Shown: positions 8,701 through 17,409 of the stretch, piece by piece | Position numbering within the stretch: position 1 is the stretch's first letter | How the letters are laid out: every line of letters begins with the position of its first letter | Assembly (NCBI GenBank): GCA_900541505.1 | Contig: UQKK01000029.1 | Coordinates: forward strand, 1 to 41,830 | Direction of reading: 5' to 3' | From: an uncultured Ruminococcus sp. | Lineage (GTDB): Bacteria > Bacillota > Clostridia > Lachnospirales > Lachnospiraceae | DNA: 41,830 nt | Notes under the pieces: generated by a model | What the model saw: only the letters and a program-made list of their open reading frames with translations | The model's database searches: none | What the model was told of the DNA's origin: nothing | Made by a program: the position numbers and the translations under genes

Positions 8701-11700
8701 GAGATGGCATATTGGGATTACATTTATACCGGAAATATTGATTCCGTGAGAGAAAACTATCAAGCGCTGAAGAACAAAATGACTGCACAGATTGTCTATG
8801 AGGATGAAGAGACAGGATTGATACATTGTCGTGGAAGCCAGGCGGGAGAAAGTGCTTTGATTGACTGGCCCACCGGTGAGCGTGACGGATATCAGGGAAG
8901 CTATTATGATGTGGTGCTCAACTCGGAATATGTGGGAATCTATCTGCGCATGGCGACGCTTAGCGAAGCAATCGGAGAGACAGAAGATGCGGCATATTAT
9001 ACAGCGAAATCTGAGAAGTTAAAAGAAACTCTTCTGACCTATGCGTATGATGAAGAGAATGGATGCTTTTACGATTCTCTGAATCAGAATTTGCAGCCGA
9101 CACAGCACTCTTCCACCCACGCTACCGCATATGCGCTTACATATGGCGTGTTTGAGAATCAGGCGATGGCGGATGAAATGTGTGGGTTTGTCTACAATAA
9201 ATGTAAAGACGAGTTTAAAGGCAGTGTATATTTTACCTATTTCATTTTGAAAGGACTCTATGTGGGAAATCATGGAGACTATGCGGAAGCGCTTATGACG
9301 AATCCGAAGGTGGGAGAGAATGTGAAGACCTTTGCCTCTGTTCTGGATGATTTGAATTGTACGATTTCACCGGAAGCATGGGGTCATAAACACAAAGGAA
9401 ATATGACGCTGTCCCATCCGTGGGGCGCATCGCCGGGATGCTCCATCGTACAGGGGACATTCGGTATCCTGCCGACCAAAGCGGGATTTGAGGAGTTTGA
9501 CATCAAACTGCAGCCGGGAGCTGTCGCTTCAGCTTCTATCAAAACGCCCACAGTAAAAGGAGCGGTGGAAGCTTCTTATACCAACGCGAATGAAGAAAAC
9601 GGAATCGAGGCAACGGTTACGATTCCGGCAAACACAAAGGCGAATGTCTACATGCCGGTTTCAAAGACGAACCTGGGCTATCTCTTTGTAGATGGGGAGA
9701 AGACCGAAGCAGTCAACTATGGAAATTACCTGATGGTAGAACTGGGTTCCGGTACATGGACACTTTCCATTGATGACGAGACAGAAGTGGAGTACAAACC
9801 ACAGCTTAATATCTCCGCAAGACCGGAAAAGTCAGAACTGGAAGTAGGAGAGGCTTCTGTTGTCAAAACAAAAGTGTCGGACCAGTTCGGCACGAATCTG
9901 ACAGAGGAAGAGGATATGGAAGTGACCTATAAGAGCACGGATGAGGAAGTACTCTCGGTGGATAAAGACGGAAATGTGACTGCCTTAAAAGAAGGAAGCG
10001 CATCGGTAGAGGTCACTGCAAAATATAAAGGCGAGACAGCGACTGAAACAATTGACTTTACCGTAGTGCCGGCACCAGTATATCTTCAGGATTTTGTCCT
10101 GGACTTGGAATGTGGGGATGCCGCAATTGGCGTAAACAAGACCACCCAGGCTACACTTAAAGCGGTTTACAGTGACGGACATGAGGAAGTTATTGACAAT
10201 TCCCTGGTGACGTTTGCTGTTGAAGGAGATGCGGTATCTATTGATGAAAATGGAGTGGTGACAGGACTTAAGGGAGGAGAGGCTGTCATTACTGCTTCCA
10301 CGCTGGATAAGATGACAGAGGTGACAGACCGTTTTGCTTCGGAGCGCATACAGGTAGATACTGTTTGGGCATTTGATAATGTCAGCAGTCCGCTGAATGG
10401 TCTGGAAATCAAAGACGGAAGTATCTATGCAGGTGTAGGAAAGAAAGTGCAGAATGTAGATGCCGATAAACAGGGAAGCGTGGTGAGTGGTTCCTTTACA
10501 GTGGAAAATGTGGCGGCGAATATCGCCTTTAACGCGCAGAGCGACAGTCAGAGATATTTCTGGCAGTTCAGGACAGACGGAACCTTGAAGAAACATAAAG
10601 GAAGTGCGGATGTATATGGGGATACTGTTCCGATTCAGTTGAAAAAGGGAGAGAATACGTTCCTGATTGCAACCATTGATGGAAAAATCTACACCTACTT
10701 AAACGGCGGTCTTATAGATGTATGTGACGTTGACCCGAATCTTCCTGTAAGCGGTGGTTTTGGAGTGCGAAACGGTTCTTCCGAGAGCTTTTACATCAAC
10801 AGTCTGAGTATAGGAAATAGTATGTCTTTCGTGGCGGAGAGCAAAGTCTCTGTGACAGCAGAAAACCTGCCGACCATCCAATCAGTAGAGAATCCGGCGG
10901 ACATCCTCGTGACAGCGGGAACAGCATGGGAGGAGCTGAACCTGCCAAGCCAGGTAAAAGTCACATTGAGCGACGGCACAACGAAAGAAGTGGCGGTTAC
11001 ATGGAGCGGAGATTACAATGCGGATGTGCCGGGAGATTATAACCTGACAGGAACTCTCACAGAAGACGGAAGCTTCGAGAATCCGAACGGTGTACAGGCA
11101 GCTTTGAAGATAACGGTACAGCAGGTGATTCAGGAGCCCACTGTGATAACCGATGAGGAGACGAATGTCACTGTAGAGGCAGAGGCGGGCGTCCTTCCGG
11201 ATGGTACAATCCTGGTGGTTGATGTCCTGACTGAAGGAGAGGTCTTTGAACAGTGCCAGAGTGCGCTGAAAGATATCTGCGGAAAGCTTATGCCATATCA
11301 GGTACAGCTTTTCAGTGGTGATGCGGCAGTAGACCTTCAGGGCAATAAGGTTGTGGTAAAGATACCTGTGCCGGAAGGATATGATACGGCAAGTCTGCTG
11401 TTCTACCAGTTGAACGCCGATGGGGAGTTAGTCCCTGTGGCATTCAGATGCGAGGATGGTCAGATAATCTTCGAGACAGACAGCTTAGGTGTGTTTGTGG
11501 CAGGAGAGAAGAAAGCGGAAGAACCGACAGACCCGGATAATCCGGACAAACCGGGAGATACCGATAAGCCTGGAGATAATAATCAGGGAACGGATAATAA
11601 GCCGGGAGACAACAATAACTCCACAACAGGAACAGATGGAACCGGCGCGCAGGATAAAAACAACAGTACAGTGAAGACCGGAGATGATAAATATGCAAGA

Positions 11701-11784
11701 ATGTATACCTTCAGTCTGATTGGAGCACTTGTTGTCATGGGATGTGTCGGAGGCGGAATACTTTACCGCAGAAGAAAGAAATAA
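5769..11784 (+). CDS. Giant wall-anchored alpha-L-rhamnosidase (GH78), frameshifted at a G9 tract
   Basis: ATG 5769 has an AGGAGG site 9 bases upstream and encodes a signal peptide (MKKRAVSMFLAALMAAS...). That frame stops soon after 5870. The rest of the protein is one base out of phase and open from 5839 (1981 residues). Eight G instead of nine at 5841-5849 would join them into 2004 residues with a TAHA-A cleavage site. Domains (numbered from 5839): fibronectin-like 15-110, two similar beta-sandwich insertions 160-335 and 343-530, GH78 N-terminal parts 537-840, (alpha/alpha)6 catalytic barrel 868-1195 with VDSQARERAPYEGD, C-terminal part with LSHPWGASPG, Big_2-like Ig domains 1320-1500, a beta-sandwich, a group-4 Ig domain 1665-1765, a D/N/P/G linker, then VKTGD, a membrane helix and RRRKK, a sortase-like anchor. 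It would cleave rhamnose from glycans at the cell surface. Confidence 0.85.
5841..5849 (+). repeat. G9 homopolymer tract in the signal peptide coding region
   Basis: Nine consecutive G follow GGTATAGGT. With nine, the signal-peptide frame (ATG 5769) and the mature-protein frame are out of register by one base; with eight (or eleven) they join. The tract lies between the hydrophobic core and the signal-peptidase site, where extra glycines would be tolerated. Confidence 0.9.
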
Positions 11785-11820
11785 AATATCTGGCGGAACA
11801 GTTGCCAGGTGACAGCATGA

Positions 11821-11857
11821 AACTCCTCACAGCGTATTAAAGCTGTGGGGAGTTTTT
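11821..11857 (+). terminator. Intrinsic terminator of the surface rhamnosidase
   Basis: ACTCCTCACAGC pairs with GCTGTGGGGAGT (one G-T pair) around an 8-base loop, followed by TTTTT. It begins 36 bases after the stop codon and separates the rhamnosidase from the microcompartment operon. The remaining bases to 12000 are AT-rich with nothing else recognised. Confidence 0.85.
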
Positions 11858-12005
11858 GCAGAGACGAATAAAGTGTGGTGGAGGAAAGAAGTAGTGCAGT
11901 ATCTTGGATTGCCTGTTTTGTTGGGGTTGGAGGGAAAAACAACATGAAAAATTTGGGATTTATTGAGATTTAAGCAAAAATAATGAATATTTTATTGGTT
12001 TTTGA

Positions 12006-12034
12006 TTGACTCAAACCTGTACGTCAGATATAAT
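12006..12034 (+). promoter_or_regulatory. Main promoter of the microcompartment operon
   Basis: TTGACT (12006-12011), exactly 17 bases, TATAAT (12029-12034); predicted start near 12041, giving a leader of about 110 bases. The -35 is embedded in an inverted repeat TTTGA-TTGAC-TCAAA (12001-12015), a plausible operator for the DeoR-type regulator encoded in the operon or for another factor. Confidence 0.8.
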
Positions 12035-12052
12035 GAAGGAAACTGGGCGCAG

Positions 12053-12103
12053 TATATATCAGAGGGAGATGACTCCCGCGCCAAGACTCGTGGGCGAGTC
12101 TTG
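12053..12103 (+). repeat. Dispersed two-hairpin element, copy 2, in the operon leader
   Basis: It begins about 14 bases after the predicted transcription start. Hairpin 1, GGGAG-ATGA-CTCCC (12064-12077), lies within 25 bases identical to copy 1. Hairpin 2, CAAGACTCG-TGGG-CGAGTCTTG (12082-12103), is a perfect 9-base stem that differs in sequence from the second hairpin of copy 1. No U run follows, so it is not a plain terminator. CTCC in hairpin 1 could also pair with the GGAG of the downstream ribosome site. Confidence 0.65.
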
Positions 12104-12151
12104 AATGCTGTGCGTTACAGAAAAGGTATAAAGAAAGGAGCAGTTGGGCAA

Positions 12152-14683
12152 ATGGGCTTATATACATACGACAGCACGGAAATCCCCAAATCGGAGCGTA
12201 TCCCGAAGCTGGTGGAGAATCTGTACGCGAAAATGCCGGAGATTGAGGCGGCGAGAGCGGTTCTTATCACCGAGTCCTACCGACAGACAGAGAGTGAACC
12301 GATGGTTATTCGCAGGGCGAAGGCGTTCGCGCATATTCTGGAGAATATCCCTATTGTGATTCGGGAGTTGGAGCTTATCGTAGGCAGTACCACTCTGGCG
12401 CCGAGAGGGTGTCAGACTTATCCGGAATTTTCTTACGAGTGGCTGGAGGCGGAGTTCGATACTGTGGAGACGCGGTCGGCGGACCCCTTTTATATTTCGG
12501 AAGAGACGAAGAAGAAATTAAAAGAGGCGGATGCTTACTGGAAGGGACGAACCACCAGTGAACTGGCGACATCCTACATGGAGCCGGAGACGCTGCTCGC
12601 CATGGAGCACAATCTGTTCACACCGGGAAATTATTTTTACAACGGTGTGGGACATGTCACCGTAAAATATGGAGAAGTGCTTGCCATCGGATTTTCGGGA
12701 ATCAGGAAAAAGGCGGAGGCAGAGTTGGAATCCTTGAGTCTCGCCGACGGTGATTACCAGAGAAAGTCCCGCTTTTTGCAGGCGGTGATGATAAGCTGCG
12801 ACGCGGCGGTGAACTACGCGAAGAGATATGCGCGTCTGGCTTTGGAGGCAGCGGAGAAATGCACCGATTCTGCGCGGAAGATGGAATTGCTCACCATCGC
12901 GCAGAACTGTGCGAATGTGCCGGAAAATGGAGCGACAGGGTTCTATGAGGCGTGCCAGTCCTTCTGGTTTGTGCAGCAGCTCCTGCAGATAGAGTCCAGC
13001 GGACATTCCATCTCTCCGGGGCGCTTTGACCAGTATATGTATCCTTATTATAAGAAGGATATCGACAGCGGCAAGATAACAAGAGAATTTGCGCAGGAGC
13101 TCATGGACTGTGTCTGGGTGAAGTTAAATGATTTGAATAAATGCCGGGATGCGGTGTCTGCCGAAGGCTTTGCGGGGTACAGCCTGTTTCAGAACCTGAT
13201 AGCGGGAGGGCAGAATGAGGACGGTGTGGACGTGACAAATGATTTATCGTTCATGTGTATCACTGCTTCCCAGCACGTATTCCTTCCCCAGCCTTCTCTC
13301 TCCGTGCGTGTGTGGAACGGTTCGCCTCACGACTTTTTGATTCGTGCGGCGGAGCTGACCCGCACCGGAATCGGACTTCCGGCTTACTACAATGACGAGG
13401 TCATCATTCCGGCACTGGTGAGCAGAGGATTGACGCTTCAGGATGCGAGAGACTACAACATCATCGGATGTGTGGAACCGCAGAAGGCGGGAAAGACCGA
13501 AGGGTGGCATGACGCGGCGTTCTTCAATATGTGCCGTCCGCTGGAGCTGGTTTTTAGAAACGGAATGGACAAGGGGGTTCAGGTAGGACCTAAGACCGGT
13601 GAGGTGGAGGACATGAAGACTTTTGATGAGTTCTACGATGCGTACAAGGCGCAGATGGACTATGCCATCAAGCTGCTCGTCAATGCAGACAATGCCATCG
13701 ACATGGCACATGCGGAGCGCTGCCCGCTTCCGTTTTTGTCCTCCATGGTGGATGACTGCATGAAGCGCGGGAAGACCGTACAGGAAGGCGGAGCGATATA
13801 TAACTTCACAGGTCCCCAGGGATTTGGCGTCGCGAATATGGCGGACTCCCTGTATGCGGTGAAGACGCTTGTCTATGACGAGAAGAAGATTACTATGAAG
13901 GAATTGAAAGAGGCGCTGTTTACCAATTACGGCAAAGGATTAAGCGGCGAAGATGTGGCGGATATCACAAGAGAAGTCGCTCAGGATATGCAAAATGCCG
14001 GAGAGCAGGTGAACGCCCAGACGGTGGAAGCAATCTTAAAGAGCGTGACTGCGGCTTCCGAGTCGGAGGAGGCAAAGGCGAACGGCGAGCGGATTTTAAA
14101 ATTGATAGAAGCGGTGCCGAAATTCGGAAACGATATCCCGGAGGTAGATGCGTTTGCCAGAGATGTGGCATATACATACACAAAACCTCTGGAGCAGTAC
14201 AGAAATCCAAGAGGCGGCATGTTCCAGGCAGGGCTCTACCCCGTGTCAGCCAATGTCCCTCTGGGGGCACAGACCGGCGCTACTCCGGACGGCAGACTTG
14301 CCCACACCCCTGTGGCGGACGGTGTATCTCCTTCAGCCGGAAAGGATACTCACGGACCGACTGCGGCGGCAAACTCGGTGTCCAGGCTGGACCACTACAT
14401 CGCCTCCAACGGAACACTATTCAATCAGAAGTTCCATCCTTCCGCCTTGAGCGGCAGAGCAGGACTGGAAAATTTTGTAGGGCTGATTCAATCCTACTTT
14501 GACCAGAAGGGAAGTCACATGCAGTTTAACGTTGTCAGCCGTGAGACACTGCTGGACGCGCAGAAGAATCCGGAGCAGTACAAACATCTGGTGGTACGCG
14601 TGGCAGGTTACAGTGCATTGTTTACGACGCTGTCGAAGTCTCTGCAGGATGATATCATCCGCAGGACAGAACAAGGCTTCTGA
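12152..14683 (+). CDS. Glycyl radical enzyme, probable B12-independent 1,2-propanediol dehydratase
   Basis: An 843-residue member of the pyruvate formate-lyase-like family, of the length usual for glycerol/propanediol dehydratases. The thiyl-radical cysteine is Cys440 in NIIGCVEPQ with the catalytic base Glu442; the glycyl radical is Gly819 in RVAGYSA, 24 residues from the C-terminus. The frame is open back to 12002, but that stretch is the promoter and leader; ATG 12152 has AAAGGAG upstream and is the start. The neighbouring aldolase, PduP, PduL and shell genes point to 1,2-propanediol as substrate, converted to propionaldehyde; this is context, since choline, glycerol and taurine-type enzymes share the motifs. 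No amphipathic encapsulation helix is visible at either end. Oxygen-sensitive, expected in the microcompartment lumen. Confidence 0.92.
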   Translation: MGLYTYDSTEIPKSERIPKLVENLYAKMPEIEAARAVLITESYRQTESEPMVIRRAKAFAHILENIPIVIRELELIVGSTTLAPRGCQTYPEFSYEWLEAEFDTVETRSADPFYISEETKKKLKEADAYWKGRTTSELATSYMEPETLLAMEHNLFTPGNYFYNGVGHVTVKYGEVLAIGFSGIRKKAEAELESLSLADGDYQRKSRFLQAVMISCDAAVNYAKRYARLALEAAEKCTDSARKMELLTIAQNCANVPENGATGFYEACQSFWFVQQLLQIESSGHSISPGRFDQYMYPYYKKDIDSGKITREFAQELMDCVWVKLNDLNKCRDAVSAEGFAGYSLFQNLIAGGQNEDGVDVTNDLSFMCITASQHVFLPQPSLSVRVWNGSPHDFLIRAAELTRTGIGLPAYYNDEVIIPALVSRGLTLQDARDYNIIGCVEPQKAGKTEGWHDAAFFNMCRPLELVFRNGMDKGVQVGPKTGEVEDMKTFDEFYDAYKAQMDYAIKLLVNADNAIDMAHAERCPLPFLSSMVDDCMKRGKTVQEGGAIYNFTGPQGFGVANMADSLYAVKTLVYDEKKITMKELKEALFTNYGKGLSGEDVADITREVAQDMQNAGEQVNAQTVEAILKSVTAASESEEAKANGERILKLIEAVPKFGNDIPEVDAFARDVAYTYTKPLEQYRNPRGGMFQAGLYPVSANVPLGAQTGATPDGRLAHTPVADGVSPSAGKDTHGPTAAANSVSRLDHYIASNGTLFNQKFHPSALSGRAGLENFVGLIQSYFDQKGSHMQFNVVSRETLLDAQKNPEQYKHLVVRVAGYSALFTTLSKSLQDDIIRRTEQGF

Positions 14684-14700
14684 CAGAGAAAGGAAACAAC

Positions 14701-15495
14701 ATGGAAGACTATTTACAGACAAAAGGCAGGATTTTCGATATCCAGAGATATTCTATCCACGACGGAAAGGGAATCCGCACCATTGTTTTTCTGAAAGGCT
14801 GTGTGCTCCGATGCCGCTGGTGCTGTAATCCGGAGTCCCAGGAGTACAAGATTCAGACTATGCTTGTGCAGGGGGAGCCGAAGATTATCGGCGAGGACAC
14901 GACAGTAGGTGAAGTGATGAAAACCGTGGAGAAGGACAGACCTTACTATCGGCGTACCGGCGGGGGTCTGACCCTCTCCGGCGGGGAGAGTCTGTGTCAG
15001 CCCGAATTTGCCAGAGATTTGCTGAGGGCGGCAAAGGAGAGCGGTATCAGCACAGCGCTGGAGAGTATGGGGTGCGCGCCCTATCCTGTGATTGATGCGA
15101 TTCTTCCGTATCTGGATGAGTACCTGCTGGATATCAAGCATATGAACTCCGCAAAACATAAGGAGTACACCGGCAGAGGGAATGAATTGATGCTGGAAAA
15201 CGCGAAAAAGATTGCGGATTCCCATCGAACCGAGTTAAGTATCCGCGTTCCGGTCATTCCGGGATTCAACGATACGGTTGAGGAAATCCGGGATATTGCG
15301 CTGTACACGAGAGCGCTGGGAAATGTGAAACGCATGCACCTGCTTCCCTACCACAGGCTGGGGCAGGATAAATACGCGGGGCTCGGCAGGGAATATCTGA
15401 TGGGGGATGTGCTTCCTCCGACCAACGAAAAAATGCAGAGGCTACTTGAGGCAGCGCGGGAGGCTTCCCAGACAGAGTGTCAGATAGGAGGGTGA
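14701..15495 (+). CDS. Glycyl radical enzyme activase (radical SAM)
   Basis: A 264-residue S-adenosylmethionine radical enzyme that abstracts a hydrogen from Gly819 of its partner. GCVLRCRWC supplies the 4Fe-4S cluster ligands Cys34, Cys38 and Cys41 (CxxxCxxC); GGGLTLSGGES is the SAM-binding stretch. After NPES the protein passes almost directly to the barrel. The ferredoxin-like insertion with two extra clusters found in many dehydratase activases (about 300 residues) is missing, so it is closer in layout to the pyruvate formate-lyase activase. ATG 14701 follows AAGGAA, 17 bases after the dehydratase. No encapsulation peptide is evident. Confidence 0.92.
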   Translation: MEDYLQTKGRIFDIQRYSIHDGKGIRTIVFLKGCVLRCRWCCNPESQEYKIQTMLVQGEPKIIGEDTTVGEVMKTVEKDRPYYRRTGGGLTLSGGESLCQPEFARDLLRAAKESGISTALESMGCAPYPVIDAILPYLDEYLLDIKHMNSAKHKEYTGRGNELMLENAKKIADSHRTELSIRVPVIPGFNDTVEEIRDIALYTRALGNVKRMHLLPYHRLGQDKYAGLGREYLMGDVLPPTNEKMQRLLEAAREASQTECQIGG

Positions 15496-15500
15496 AAAAC

Positions 15501-15863
15501 ATGGCACAGGAACATATACCGGAGAGAATCGTCCAGGAATTGGTGCCCGGCAAGGAGATTACCATTGCTCATTTGATTGCCAGCCCGGACATCACACTGT
15601 ATGAAAAGCTGGGATTAGACCCCAGGATTGAGTATAGCAAATCCGCCATCGGAGTGCTGACAATAAGTCCGGCGGAGACAGCTATCATCGCGGCGGACAT
15701 CGCTATCAAGGCAGCGGGCATTGAACTGGGGTTTGTGGACCGGTTCAGCGGGACCTTGATTGTGACAGGGACCATTTCTGAGACAGAAGCGGCAATCCGG
15801 GCAGTCCTTTCTTATGTAAAAGAGAAGATGGGATTTTCCGTTTGCGAGATAACAAGGACCTGA
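15501..15863 (+). CDS. eutS: Microcompartment shell protein, EutS/PduU family
   Basis: A 120-residue circularly permuted BMC-H protein. ITIAHLIASP near the N-terminus and AAIIAADIAIKAAGIELGFVDRFSGTL-type residues from about 65 on are typical of EutS/PduU, whose hexamers form a beta-barrel over the pore. The frame opens earlier at a GTG (15477) inside the activase gene, but ATG 15501 is preceded by AGGAGGG and is chosen, leaving a 5-base gap after the activase. It forms shell facets together with the BMC-H proteins encoded from 20.5 to 22.1 kb. Confidence 0.88.
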   Translation: MAQEHIPERIVQELVPGKEITIAHLIASPDITLYEKLGLDPRIEYSKSAIGVLTISPAETAIIAADIAIKAAGIELGFVDRFSGTLIVTGTISETEAAIRAVLSYVKEKMGFSVCEITRT

Positions 15864-15867
15864 TACG

Positions 15868-16329
15868 ATGAAAAAGATTGTACTGATGGGGCGCAGCGAG
15901 TGTGGGAAGACCACACTCACCCAGGCGCTCAAAGGAGAAAAAATACACTATCACAAGACCCAGTATGTCAACAATTTCGACGTCATCATCGATACACCGG
16001 GCGAGTACGCGCAGACCAAACACCTGGGGTACGCACTGGCGCTCTACACTTACGAGGCAGATATTGTGGGGCTTCTGCTGTCCGCGACAGAACCATACTC
16101 CCTCTATCCGCCCTGCTGTACGGCGACATGCAACCGGGAAGTGGTCGGCATTGTCACAAAAATACATGACGAGCGCGCCAATGTGGCGCAGGCAGAACGG
16201 TGGCTTAAGCTGGCGGGGTGCAGGAAAATCTTCTATGTAGACTCCAAAAATTATGAGGGAATCCCTGAAATCCTGGAGTATTTAAAAGAAGAGGGAGACG
16301 TGCTCCCGTGGGAAGAAAAGCAGTCATGA
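15868..16329 (+). CDS. eutP: EutP/PduV-like small GTPase
   Basis: A 153-residue Ras-like P-loop protein typical of microcompartment operons. GRSECGKTT (8-16) is the Walker A loop, and DTPGEY is the G3 region. The expected guanine-specificity motif (N/T)KxD reads VTKIHDE, with His in the place of the Asp, so base specificity may be altered. Family members are implicated in microcompartment positioning or in acetate/propionate kinase-like activity, neither settled. It starts 4 bases after the shell gene and is the last gene before the second operon promoter at 16416. Confidence 0.87.
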   Translation: MKKIVLMGRSECGKTTLTQALKGEKIHYHKTQYVNNFDVIIDTPGEYAQTKHLGYALALYTYEADIVGLLLSATEPYSLYPPCCTATCNREVVGIVTKIHDERANVAQAERWLKLAGCRKIFYVDSKNYEGIPEILEYLKEEGDVLPWEEKQS

Positions 16330-16415
16330 CCGTATGGCGCTGTACTCCACTATTTATGAGTGCGGTGTGAAGGCGATGATTGCGCGATTTCCAATGAATC
16401 CAACATGAAAATAAG

Positions 16416-16444
16416 TTGACTAATGTGGGATTGTGTGGTAATAT
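16416..16444 (+). promoter_or_regulatory. Internal promoter before the aldolase gene
   Basis: TTGACT (16416-16421), 17 bases, TAATAT (16439-16444); start near 16451. It uses the same -35 hexamer and spacing as the main promoter and would allow the aldolase and downstream cargo and shell genes to be made in excess of the dehydratase. It lies in the 183-base gap after the GTPase gene. Confidence 0.65.
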
Positions 16445-16512
16445 GCAACTAGAAACAACACAAAACAAATATTATTATGATGTTTTGTCCAGAAATCCAA
16501 GGAGGAGAAGAG

Positions 16513-17331
16513 ATGCAAAACGAATACGAAATCAAAAAAGAAATGTGCGAAATCGGCAGACGGGTTTACAACCGCGGTATGGTTGCTGCAAACGATGGTA
16601 ACTTTTCCGTAAAACTCAATGACAATGAGTTTTTGTGTACGCCGACAGGTGTCAGCAAAGGGTTTATGACACCGGAATACATCTGTAAAGTAGACGCGAA
16701 CGGAAATGTAATTCAGGCGAACAAAGGGTTTAAACCTTCTTCTGAGATTAAGATGCACATGCGTGTGTACAAAGAGAGACCGGATGTGAAATCTGTTGTA
16801 CATGCTCATCCTCTGTACGCTACAACATTCGCTATTGCAGGGATTCCGCTGACACAGCCGATTATGCCGGAGGCAGTTATCGCGCTGGGATGTGTACCGA
16901 TTGCAAAGTACGGCACACCTTCCACAGAGGAGATTCCGGACGCAGTAGAAGAGCACCTGCAGTATTTCGACGCAGTACTTCTGGAGAACCACGGAGCACT
17001 GACATACTCTGACTCCCTGCTGAACGCATATCATAAGATGGAGTCCGTAGAATTCTACGCACGTTTGTTATGGCAGAGCATGCAGATTGGCGGACCTCAG
17101 GAACTCTCCAAAGAGCAGGTAGAGAGACTGTATGAGATTAGAAGACAGTTCGGACTTCCGGGCAAGCACCCTGCAAATGTATGCCCGAACGCGAAAGCAG
17201 GCAAGCCAAGCTGCCATACATGCGGCGGATGCGGTTCCGCAAAACCGGCGGCTTCCACAATCGGCAGTGCTGACGCGGACCTGGTAGCTTCTATTACAAA
17301 GAAAGTAATGGACCAGCTGGGAATGAAATAA
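16513..17331 (+). CDS. Class II aldolase with C-terminal encapsulation peptide (fuculose/rhamnulose-1-phosphate aldolase type)
   Basis: A 272-residue zinc aldolase of the aldolase II/adducin family. VVHAHPLYATTFA and LLENHGALTYS carry the metal-binding histidines; the N-terminal RGMVAANDGNFSVK matches the phosphate-binding region. It would split L-fuculose- or L-rhamnulose-1-phosphate into DHAP and L-lactaldehyde. After residue 225 comes a linker rich in Cys and Gly (CPNAKAGKPSCHTCGGCG), then an amphipathic helix ADADLVASITKKVMDQLGMK at the C-terminus, a typical encapsulation peptide, placing the reaction inside the shell. ATG 16513 follows AGGAGG; the open stretch from 16477 is ignored. This gene is what marks the locus as the fucose/rhamnose (GRM5-like) type. 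Confidence 0.9.
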   Translation: MQNEYEIKKEMCEIGRRVYNRGMVAANDGNFSVKLNDNEFLCTPTGVSKGFMTPEYICKVDANGNVIQANKGFKPSSEIKMHMRVYKERPDVKSVVHAHPLYATTFAIAGIPLTQPIMPEAVIALGCVPIAKYGTPSTEEIPDAVEEHLQYFDAVLLENHGALTYSDSLLNAYHKMESVEFYARLLWQSMQIGGPQELSKEQVERLYEIRRQFGLPGKHPANVCPNAKAGKPSCHTCGGCGSAKPAASTIGSADADLVASITKKVMDQLGMK

Positions 17332-17409
17332 GAAGTTGGACAAAGTGAAAACGGATTCATTGTAGGAAACCGTTAAAGAGCAGATATAGATAGAAAAGTG
17401 AGGACTGCT

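Noticed and set aside
12060..12103. Dual hairpin as an ANTAR-protein target like those of eut operons
   Set aside because: ANTAR sites have hexaloops with fixed A and G positions; these loops are four bases, and no ANTAR regulator or U run is present.
12002..12151. A 50-codon in-frame extension of the glycyl radical enzyme that might act as a targeting peptide
   Set aside because: It overlaps a near-consensus promoter and the hairpin leader, has no ribosome site, and its translation is not amphipathic; ATG 12152 has AAAGGAG.
16120..16240. Frameshift or decay in the EutP-like gene because of the altered fourth motif
   Set aside because: The frame is intact, length is normal and other motifs are conserved; only the substitution is reported.
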